The position numbers and the translations under genes were made by a program. From assembly GCA_964420375.1 (NCBI GenBank), contig CAYQTK010000070.1, forward strand, positions 1 to 18,419: a stretch of 18,419 nucleotides of DNA. Direction: 5' to 3'. This DNA comes from CAYQTK01 sp964420375 (GTDB lineage: Bacteria > RBG-13-61-14 > DATKZS01). Below are positions 1 to 5,505 of this stretch, piece by piece (within the stretch, counting starts at the first letter, position 1; each line of letters opens with the position of its first letter). The notes under the pieces were generated by a model. It was not told the DNA's origin, searched no databases, and was given only the letters and a program-made list of their open reading frames with translations.

Positions 1-239
1 GCGAAACGGAGGTTTAATTTACTTTTGCGGCGCTGTTTTGGAGTGCGGCAGCTTGATTGTCGGAAATGCGCTTCACAAGAGGCTCACAGTTTACGAGACG
101 CCTTTTTGTAAGTTCCGGCAAGCCGGAACTTATGAAAGCGAAAGCAAGCTTTCCTGTCTGCCCTGTCTGCGTGTCCGCACAGGCAGGCGTGTCCGGCACA
201 GGCAGGCTCACTCCGAAAACGGAGTTTCGCAACAAGCAC
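1..239 (+). mobile_element. MITE-like inverted-repeat element, copy 1 (left end cut by window)
   Basis: Non-coding element matching, in opposite orientation, the complete copy at 11458-11677. Shared blocks are the left end (GCGAAACGGAGGTTTAATTT onwards to about 53), a middle block around 61-102 (GGAAATGCGCT, then CACAGTTTAC), a GTCCGGCACAGGCAGGC block near 191-207 and the right end with the hairpin ACTCCG-AAAA-CGGAGT at 210-225 followed by GTTTCGCAAC. The ends GCGAAAC (1-7) and GTTTCGC (224-230) are inverted. The right end reads GCAACAAGCAC against GCAACAGGCAC in copy 2. A private hairpin with an 11-base-pair stem (109-119 with 122-132) is absent from copy 2. No open reading frame is convincing. 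The left tip is outside the window. Confidence 0.7.
109..132. repeat. Perfect hairpin inserted in the element
   Basis: TAAGTTCCGGC, two bases (AA), then GCCGGAACTTA form a perfect 11-base-pair inverted repeat. It sits inside copy 1 of the inverted-repeat element and has no counterpart at the same place in copy 2, so it looks like an inserted palindrome. Confidence 0.75.
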
Positions 240-275
240 GAGCTAGTAGCGGATCACACTAAAGTCTATAAGTTG

Positions 276-360
276 CGTGCGAGCGAGTTAAGTCGCGACT
301 AAAGTCGCTCGCACAAAAGGACTGCTTTTTGTAAGCGACGAAAAACCTTGACAGAACACC
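276..360. repeat. Palindromic dispersed repeat R1
   Basis: A stem GTGCGAGCGA (277-286) pairs with TCGCTCGCAC (305-314); its loop contains a second perfect palindrome, AGTCGCGACT (291-300). The following bases, TGTAAGCGACGAAA and TTGACAGA-CAC, are shared in direct orientation with R2 at 2144-2231, so the repeat unit is about 85 bases and not only the hairpin. It lies just beyond the 3' end of the minus-strand TPR gene and could stabilise or end that transcript. Confidence 0.7.
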
Positions 361-383
361 AGGAGATGCCCGCCGACGGACGC

Positions 384-1466
384 TCAATCGCCTTTGTGCT
401 TCAGTCTGTTCAAGTACTTCCGGGCGGGCTCGCGGTGGGTGCTCTCCCGGTCGCCCAGGACCTGGAAGAACTTTTCCAGCCATTTCCGGGCTTCCCCGTC
501 TTTTCCCGCTTCCATGGAGCACTCGCCCAGCTTGAAGTAGGGCAGATACAGAGAAGGGTCAATCCGTCTCATCCGGTCATAGTAAGAGTATGCCTTTTTA
601 TAATCCCCTTTCTCCAGGAGCACCCGGCCGGCGAGCTGATAAAAGATCGGAAAGCCGGGTCTCTCCTCGATGAGACCGTCCATGTAAGAGAGGGCCTGTT
701 GATAGTCCTTTTCGTTCAAGTAAATGTAATAAAGCGCTATCCTGCTGACCTCGTTTAAGTAATCCCTCTTTTCACCGGCGAGCTTGACCTCGGCTATGCC
801 CTCCTCCCGCTTGTCCAGCCAGGGAACGGGTATCAAACGGGCATACGCGGAACGGTAGTAAAGATACAGGCCGATGCCCATCCGGGCCTCGTAGTTTTCC
901 GGGTTCATCTCCTTCGCGGTCTTCATGTAGCGAAGCGCGGTAATGCCGAGATATACCCCTGCCAGGTACTCCTGCCTGCGAAGGTGATAGATACCTTTTA
1001 TGCCGTAGGTCGCGCCTAGAAGGGTGTAGTACCAGTCGGTCTTGTCCGCCTTCTTCTCGAACCGGCGCGTGGCAGACTCGGCGCGCTCGGCAGCGTCCCA
1101 CAGACGTTCATCGAACTGGAAGTCGTCATTCTCGAGCATCATCACCTGGTAGAGCACCATCTCGCCGGTGGGTCCGGCAGGGTTGTCCGGAAAAGAACGG
1201 CCCAGCTCGAGACAGATTTGCCGGGCCTTGTCGTACTCCCTCTCCAGGGCGTGGTTATAAGCGCGGATGATATCCCGGGATACGCGAGGATGAGCCCTGC
1301 CGGGAAAGATGACCTGGCCTGAAGAAGCACCGGCAACGGGGAAGGCAATAACGATTGAGAGAGCGCAAAAAGACAAAACTATAATCAACAAAAAACTGCG
1401 CCCCCGCAAGATTTCGGTATAGAACTCTCTGATCGCTCCTGTCCCGGACATTCCTTTAAAAACCAT
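384..1466 (-). CDS. Exported tetratricopeptide-repeat protein
   Basis: A 360-residue protein with an N-terminal basic stretch and hydrophobic segment (about residues 22-48, FLLIIVLSFCALSIVIAF then AGASSG), consistent with a signal peptide or single membrane anchor, so the rest is probably periplasmic. The body is all-helical. The C-terminal third has clear TPR-type repeats, for example YQLAGRVLLEKGDYKKAYSYYDR followed by PYFKLGECSMEAGKDGEARKWL split at normal 34-residue spacing. TPR proteins act as protein-binding scaffolds; no partner can be named. The start at 1466 has no clear ribosome site; Met6 (codon at 1451) is preceded directly by AAAGGA, also not ideal. A strong promoter lies at 1483-1511. 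The gene is single, isolated between repeat-rich regions. Confidence 0.85.
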   Translation of the reverse strand: MVFKGMSGTGAIREFYTEILRGRSFLLIIVLSFCALSIVIAFPVAGASSGQVIFPGRAHPRVSRDIIRAYNHALEREYDKARQICLELGRSFPDNPAGPTGEMVLYQVMMLENDDFQFDERLWDAAERAESATRRFEKKADKTDWYYTLLGATYGIKGIYHLRRQEYLAGVYLGITALRYMKTAKEMNPENYEARMGIGLYLYYRSAYARLIPVPWLDKREEGIAEVKLAGEKRDYLNEVSRIALYYIYLNEKDYQQALSYMDGLIEERPGFPIFYQLAGRVLLEKGDYKKAYSYYDRMRRIDPSLYLPYFKLGECSMEAGKDGEARKWLEKFFQVLGDRESTHREPARKYLNRLKHKGD

Positions 1467-1482
1467 GATTATTGGGGGATGA

Positions 1483-1511
1483 ATTATAACGTAACACCAT
1501 CTTTAATTCAA
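1483..1511 (-). promoter_or_regulatory. Sigma70-type promoter of the TPR gene
   Basis: Reading the minus strand, TTGAAT (1511-1506) and a perfect TATAAT (1488-1483) are separated by 17 bases. The predicted start of transcription, near 1476, leaves only about ten bases before the ATG at 1466, which favours either a very short leader or use of Met6. Confidence 0.65.
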
Positions 1512-1644
1512 ACCCCGCCGGCAGCCATTCGGTTCGGCAAAAGAACCGTCCTCACCGCATTGAAGTAAGTGTCCTGGTTCAGCGGGAAATGGAGAAGCCC
1601 GGTTTTTAAATGTGAGCACGGGGGGCCATACTCACGCCCTTTGT

Positions 1645-1670
1645 TTCCGCCCTTCGGGCGGGAGTTTTTT
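1645..1670 (+). terminator. Orphan rho-independent terminator, plus strand
   Basis: CCGCCC (1647-1652), loop TTC, GGGCGG (1656-1661), then GAGTTTTTT. It is a textbook terminator reading rightward, but no plus-strand gene lies to its left; the neighbouring genes are all on the minus strand. It may have come with the insertion sequence or guard against rightward antisense transcription. Confidence 0.6.
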
Positions 1671-1846
1671 GAGGCATAAGGGGTCTATCGAAGGATGAGA
1701 TTTGAGGGCGGACGCAGGAGGTGATCCCACGCCCGGTCATCCTTACGATGAGCCCCGCCGGGTTATCCCTTGACGGGTTGGTCTCCACCAGCGCCCGCCT
1801 CTGTTTCACCCGGCAAGCTAAGTGTACAAAAGCCGCGAACCAGTTG

Positions 1847-2071
1847 TCAAGCCGCCGTTCGGGCCGCTTGCCGCCTTTGTTTCCTCTGCTCACGGGCAGC
1901 CTCCAGCTTGCGGTCGCGCTCCTGGAATATCTCCACGTCTCGGCCATGAAGCTTGTCCGCCGGAGCAACATAACCGATGGCGCTGTGCAGCCGCACGTTG
2001 TTGTAATGCTCCACGTAATCGCCAACCAGCCGGCGCGCCTCGTCCAGGTCCAGCGCCATAAAATCAGACAT
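1847..2071 (-). pseudogene. IS3-family transposase (OrfB) C-terminal fragment
   Basis: The 74-residue frame contains the C-terminal end of an rve-type integrase core: LDLDEARRLVGDYVEHYN, then RLHSAIGYVAPADKLHGRD and ERDRKLEAAREQRKQRR. The H-Y-N-x-x-R-L-H-S-A-I-G-Y string is characteristic of IS3-group OrfB just after the catalytic glutamate. The D-D-E catalytic core, OrfA and everything upstream are missing, so it cannot be active. The apparent Met at 2071 is fortuitous: homology starts about five codons later, after an AT-rich junction. The family call is from recognised motifs, not a search. Confidence 0.8.
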
Positions 2072-2143
2072 TTCAAGTATTTTTTATGTCATGGGTTAAA
2101 AAAGTGCGCTTGTTATGGGACTATCAAGCTTGCATTGACGCAT

Positions 2144-2231
2144 CGTGTACGAGCGGCTGATATCGCGGCTAAAAGTCGCTCGCACGAAGAAGATCCGTCT
2201 TGTAAGCGACGAAAGACGCTTGACAGAGCAC
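2144..2231. repeat. Palindromic dispersed repeat R2
   Basis: Imperfect hairpin CGTGTACGAGCGGCT ... AGTCGCTCGCACG (2144-2186) with the central ATCGCGGCT. The trailing segment CTTGTAAGCGACGAAA and CTTGACAGAGCAC (to 2231) matches R1 in direct orientation. R1 and R2 bracket the TPR gene and the insertion-sequence remnant. Confidence 0.65.
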
Positions 2232-2265
2232 TAGTGACTTTTCATGTAAGCACGAAGCATATTAT

Positions 2266-2315
2266 GAGTGCGGCGGAAATCGCGACTGGAGTCACTCGCA
2301 CGAGAAAGATTTTAA
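2266..2315. repeat. Palindromic dispersed repeat R3, short copy
   Basis: GTGCG (2268-2272) and CGCAC (2297-2301) enclose ATCGCGACTGGAGTCACT, the same core as R1 and R2 (ATCGCGACT-AA-AGTCGCTCGCAC). After the hairpin it continues GAGAAAGAT like the GAAGAAGAT of R2, then diverges. It lies about 30-80 bases past the stop of the minus-strand phosphodiesterase gene and is the only visible hairpin that could end that operon, although no T-run follows. Confidence 0.55.
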
Positions 2316-2344
2316 TCGGAAGCTTTTCCTGCACGGGAGGGCAG

Positions 2345-2845
2345 TTATAGTCGGAGTTCTTTTATGTCGGCGTTCACTTCTCCTTTTTGATTTACTGATA
2401 CCACTGCATAGGTCTTCTTTTTGTCTCCCAATCCCATGCCGCCGGGGTTTACCAGGAGTATGCCACGGATTTCCCTCACCAGCGGCTGGTGGGTATGTCC
2501 GAACAGGGCCACCCGAGCCCCTGCCTCTTCCGCCTTTTGAACCAGGTCCTCCAGAGCTTGCTCCATTTTTCCGTCCCATGGATTCATGTCCAGCTCATGG
2601 CCGTGTACGGCGTAGAACTTGGCCCCATCGGCGTCAAAGATCAACTCGTCATCTAATTGGGGGGAGTCGGGGTACTCGTTGTTTCCGCGCAAGGCCAATA
2701 GGTTTATCCCTTCTTCCGTGGCCAGTGCTACTGCGTCCAGTGCGCTGTCTCCGAGATGGATAACATGGTCCCACCTTTCCGAGCCTATTACTTGCCGGGC
2801 ATACTCGATATGGCCGTGGGTATCGGAGATAACAAGGAGCTTCAT
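2345..2845 (-). CDS. YfcE/MJ0936-type metallophosphoesterase
   Basis: A 166-residue single-domain calcineurin-like phosphoesterase. The full set of dimetal ligands is visible: D8 and H10 in SDTHG, D33 in HLGDS, N55 in RGNNE, H81 in VHGH and H117/H119 in FGHTH. Family members hydrolyse phosphodiesters such as bis-p-nitrophenyl phosphate and cyclic nucleotides with Mn or Ni; the physiological substrate is unknown. Length fits the YfcE group (about 160-185). The start has a GGAAAGA ribosome site eight bases away. It is the last gene of a three-gene unit, 25 bases after the preceding stop, so is probably cotranscribed with the zinc-ribbon and helical-repeat genes. Cytoplasmic: no signal peptide. 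Confidence 0.92.
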   Translation of the reverse strand: MKLLVISDTHGHIEYARQVIGSERWDHVIHLGDSALDAVALATEEGINLLALRGNNEYPDSPQLDDELIFDADGAKFYAVHGHELDMNPWDGKMEQALEDLVQKAEEAGARVALFGHTHQPLVREIRGILLVNPGGMGLGDKKKTYAVVSVNQKGEVNADIKELRL

Positions 2846-2870
2846 TTGTCGTCTTTCCGTTTGGCGGGCA

Positions 2871-3662
2871 TCAGCCTTTGTTTCCGGATTTCCTTTTGGT
2901 CTTTATCATCTGTACGGCTGCTCGCCTTACGGTGGTGTGGAGTATGGTGTTTTCCGCTACATCCACCAGGTCGGTTTCCATGAGGAAATGGAGGAGGGAT
3001 ACGGAGATGGAGGTTGGAGTATAAGGATTGTTGATGAGCGCCATCTTGACCATGTAGTGGCTAATCCACTTTTTATTCCTGTATATTGTCCAGAGGATGT
3101 GTTCTCCGGTCGGTCTCTTGGATGCTATCTTGACGACTTCTTTGATGGTAAGGCGCGGGTTCTGCAAGAGGTGCTCTATTACAATGGGGTCTTGTTCCTG
3201 GCAGAGCCGGTTTAATGTATCCATATTCCTGGTGCGGGCCATGGATCGCTTGGTCCCTAATGAGATATCCTTCAATACGGGGTCTTCTTCGATGTCTTCG
3301 TCTACTCCCGCTCTCTTTGCAGGGGGCATCATTTGCAGGTACCTTACCACCTCTTCATAGGATTTTCTGCGGGCAATGGTGTAGACCTCGCTCATCTTGC
3401 CCATGCCGAGGCGGTTGGCGAGCCGCTTGATGTCGACAATGTTCTGGAAGAAGTCCTGGTATCGGGGGTCATGATGAGTAGCGCGCGCAAGTATCAGCTT
3501 TAAGACCTCGACTATGACCGGGGGCGACATTTTAGAGAGCTTTTCGGTAATCAGGATAAACCTCTGATTGGAATCAAGTATGCAGGAGACGTCTCTGATC
3601 AGGCCGTCGGTTATCTCGCGGATTTTTTCAGGATCAACTTGAGATGGGTCTTCCGAAAACAT
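2871..3662 (-). CDS. Unrecognised helical-repeat protein
   Basis: A 263-residue, soluble, largely helical protein; I do not recognise a named family. The second half has HEAT-like or variant leucine-rich helical repeats: HLLQNPRLTIKEVVKIASK, then WISHYMVKMALINNPYTP and a final basic helix ending KTKRKSG. The phrase 'ALINNPYTP' resembles repeats in DUF2336-like proteins. The frame is open up to 3797, but that extension overlaps the zinc-ribbon gene, so the ATG at 3662, 22 bases after that gene's stop, is preferred; the ribosome site is weak (GAAGAG about 17 bases away). The tight spacing to the gene before and after suggests a cotranscribed unit. It may be a protein-binding scaffold partner of the zinc-ribbon membrane protein; that is inference. 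Confidence 0.75.
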   Translation of the reverse strand: MFSEDPSQVDPEKIREITDGLIRDVSCILDSNQRFILITEKLSKMSPPVIVEVLKLILARATHHDPRYQDFFQNIVDIKRLANRLGMGKMSEVYTIARRKSYEEVVRYLQMMPPAKRAGVDEDIEEDPVLKDISLGTKRSMARTRNMDTLNRLCQEQDPIVIEHLLQNPRLTIKEVVKIASKRPTGEHILWTIYRNKKWISHYMVKMALINNPYTPTSISVSLLHFLMETDLVDVAENTILHTTVRRAAVQMIKTKRKSGNKG

Positions 3663-3684
3663 GGCATGACAATCAATATGCTCT

Positions 3685-5265
3685 TCAGGGATTATCAACA
3701 GACTTTTCCGACCCGGGATAATCGTAGCCGCGCACTGCAATTTTATGCAGGGGAATGGTAAACTCGCTTTTGACGGATTCGATGTTATTGGGAACAAGCA
3801 GGGTGAATTTGCAGATCCCCCCTGCGGGAACCTCCGCCGGCTTTTCGTGCATTTTAAGCTCGATTGCTATATTATCGTAGTTTTCCAAATAGTCCGCGCT
3901 ATAGTTTTTTCCGCAGTAGCCCCATTTCTCGGTAAGAACTTCTTCTGTCTGGGGATCAATCACCGGTATTTTTACCGAGATGAAGTCCATGTCTTTGTTG
4001 GTGTCGTTGATTACTTCTCCCCAGATGACGGTGGCATAGCTTTCATCTTTGAGTTGCACTTTTTCCTGATATTCAAGCGACTCCTCTATTATACGGGGCT
4101 CGCCATCCAGGGGCACTGTTTTAAGGTCATAGTAGACCATGAACTTGTGAGGGACCTTGGCGAGCTTTCCGAACTCTCCGTTTTTGAGGTGTTCCACGGT
4201 GAACCAGCCTTTGGAGTTGGTAAAAGCGAATCCTCCTCCTCCGATCGCCAGCAGAAGTATGATGAGAACTATAATCAAGTTTCGGAGACCGTGGGATTCT
4301 TTGACGGCCCTTTTGCTGACAGCAGGCTTGGGAGGCGGTGGAGGGGGTTCTTTTTCTTCCGGTACAGGTCTTTTGGGTGCTTCGGCTTCAGTCTCGGGCT
4401 CGCCTATGCTGGCTTCGTAATCATCGCTGACCGGAGCTCGTGACTTGGAAGACCGGACGAAATCATCTACATCCATCTCCATGCCTTCATCTTCGGCCCC
4501 GGAGTCAAACTGGAAGTCCGAGTTCATATCGTCAAAATCCTCGAAACCTTGGGGCTTGTCCGCTCCTTCTTCCATGTCGGAAAGACTTACATTGCCATAT
4601 TCCTCGACATCCGGGTTTTCTCCTCCTCCTCCTCCAGCGCCGCCGGCGCTGGCGGCGCCGGCTGGGGCCCCGGTAAAGCTCTCCTCGTCAAAGCTTATAT
4701 CGCCGAAGTCATCGAAAGACTCGCCTGCGCCTTTGTCAGCGAAGTCACCCGCGCCTTTAGCCGGGGGAGGAGGTACATTTGCCGGTTCGGGTGAGCCGGT
4801 CGTTTCGCTTTCATCGGAAAAATCGATGTCAGTGTCCGGAAAGTCGAAGTCGTCCCCTATGGAGGGTTCTTCCTGGGGCGGCGGCGGTTTGTCGAAAGAC
4901 ACGGAAGGCGCGTCATCCATCATGTCTTCTCCCCCGGCTTCAGGCGGGGGCGGGACACTTTGACCCGCGTGCTCGTCATTCATTTGCACATCGTCTTCGC
5001 CTTCACTGAAGTCCAGGTCGTCGTTAAAAGAGAAGTCGGAAAAAGGGTCTTCTTCAGCCGGCGGGGACGATGACGGAGCCTTGGGTTTTTCTTTTTGTTC
5101 GGGCGGAGGAGGCGGCGACGGAGCTTGCTGTTCCTGCTGGGAAGCCGGTTTTTTCACCGTAAAAACACTCTTGCACTTGGAGCACCGTACCCGGGCGCCT
5201 TTTTCTCCTATCTTATCATCTGCAAGCTCGAACTTTGTTCCGCACTTGTCACACTGAATAATCAT
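3685..5265 (-). CDS. Zinc-ribbon single-pass membrane protein (MJ0042 finger, DUF3426-like C terminus)
   Basis: A 526-residue protein. The N terminus is an MJ0042-type zinc ribbon with C5-x2-C8 and C28-x2-C31 (IIQCDKCGTKFEL ... RVRCSKCKSVFTV). Residues about 40-320 are a low-complexity acidic and proline-rich linker with several short aromatic-acidic patches (DFSFNDDLDF, DFDFPDTDIDF, SFDDFGDISFD, FEDFDDMNSDFQFD). One membrane helix lies at about 327-348 (LRNLIIVLIILLLAIGGGGF). The C-terminal 175 residues form a beta-rich domain resembling DUF3426, probably periplasmic. Function is not established; in Myxococcus the GltJ protein has a comparable zinc-ribbon/linker/helix plan and connects cytoplasmic signalling to the envelope, which is only an analogy. 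The ATG at 5265 is chosen because residues encoded further upstream look non-coding and a promoter ends at 5311. Confidence 0.85.
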   Translation of the reverse strand: MIIQCDKCGTKFELADDKIGEKGARVRCSKCKSVFTVKKPASQQEQQAPSPPPPPEQKEKPKAPSSSPPAEEDPFSDFSFNDDLDFSEGEDDVQMNDEHAGQSVPPPPEAGGEDMMDDAPSVSFDKPPPPQEEPSIGDDFDFPDTDIDFSDESETTGSPEPANVPPPPAKGAGDFADKGAGESFDDFGDISFDEESFTGAPAGAASAGGAGGGGGENPDVEEYGNVSLSDMEEGADKPQGFEDFDDMNSDFQFDSGAEDEGMEMDVDDFVRSSKSRAPVSDDYEASIGEPETEAEAPKRPVPEEKEPPPPPPKPAVSKRAVKESHGLRNLIIVLIILLLAIGGGGFAFTNSKGWFTVEHLKNGEFGKLAKVPHKFMVYYDLKTVPLDGEPRIIEESLEYQEKVQLKDESYATVIWGEVINDTNKDMDFISVKIPVIDPQTEEVLTEKWGYCGKNYSADYLENYDNIAIELKMHEKPAEVPAGGICKFTLLVPNNIESVKSEFTIPLHKIAVRGYDYPGSEKSVDNP

Positions 5266-5310
5266 GCTCTGTTCACATCCCCTGAACTCGTGTAGATCCC
5301 TTATATTTTT

Positions 5311-5339
5311 ACCATAGCAAAGGGGAAAAAGGAAATCAA
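5311..5339 (-). promoter_or_regulatory. Promoter of the zinc-ribbon operon
   Basis: On the minus strand TTGATT (5339-5334) and TATGGT (5316-5311) are 17 bases apart. It lies between the lon terminator and the start codon at 5265 and gives a leader of about 40 bases containing AGGGG, so the three-gene unit is likely transcribed independently of lon. Confidence 0.6.
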
Positions 5340-5361
5340 GACACTTTTCTCTTTTACCCCG

Positions 5362-5412
5362 TTTTTGCCCGCCGTGGTACGGATTGATCCGCAGCAGGCA
5401 AAAAGCCACGGC
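5362..5412. other. Interleaved inverted repeats (pseudoknot-like topology)
   Basis: TTTTTGCC (5362-5369) pairs with GGCAAAAA (5397-5404), while GCCGTGG (5371-5377) pairs with CCACGGC (5406-5412). The two stems interleave, and a small hairpin CGGAT-TG-ATCCG (5380-5391) sits in the middle. It lies between the lon terminator and the next promoter. The pairing is seen; any role is unknown. Confidence 0.5.
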
Positions 5413-5451
5413 ATTTCTTAAAGCTTTTTAGCATCCGTCCCCAATTTAATA

Positions 5452-5481
5452 AGCCCCCTGCGGCAGACACCGCAGGAGGCT
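5452..5481 (-). terminator. Terminator after lon
   Basis: The minus strand reads AGCCTCCTGCGG, loop TGTCTG, CCGCAGGGGGCT, a 12-position stem with one G-T pair, then TATTAAATT. It begins about 25 bases past the lon stop. A short T-run (CTTTTCC) on the other strand makes it possibly bidirectional. Confidence 0.75.
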
Positions 5482-5505
5482 TTTCCGTTCATTTCAAGAA
5501 TTATC

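Larger units (their letters stand above)
1550..2071 (-). mobile_element. Decayed IS3-type insertion sequence remnant
   Basis: The stretch holds the last part of an IS3-family transposase (1847-2071) followed by about 250-300 bases without a gene. GC content drops sharply just upstream of the transposase fragment (AT-rich 2070-2105), marking the broken edge. The lower boundary is a guess: no terminal inverted repeat or target duplication could be identified. Confidence 0.4.

Noticed and set aside
38..302. Short plus-strand frames within the element at the left edge
   Set aside because: Sequence is built of palindromes and repeats shared with a non-coding copy in which the frames are not kept.
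1..2315. Possible CRISPR array
   Set aside because: The repeats differ in spacing and orientation, are long and palindromic, and there are no regular spacers or cas genes.
1721..2350. 209-codon plus-strand open frame across the insertion-sequence remnant
   Set aside because: It is antisense to the transposase fragment and runs through two palindromic repeats; no domain is recognisable and its composition follows the repeats.
3663..3797. N-terminal extension of the helical-repeat protein
   Set aside because: It would overlap the zinc-ribbon gene by over 100 bases and encodes low-quality sequence; the ATG at 3662 directly after the upstream stop is more plausible.
3745..4443. 232-codon plus-strand open frame inside the zinc-ribbon gene
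   Set aside because: Shadow of the minus-strand gene, which has clear domain structure; no ribosome site or recognisable family.
4445..4963. 172-codon Ser/Pro-rich plus-strand frame
   Set aside because: Its low complexity is the antisense image of the acidic, proline-rich linker on the minus strand.
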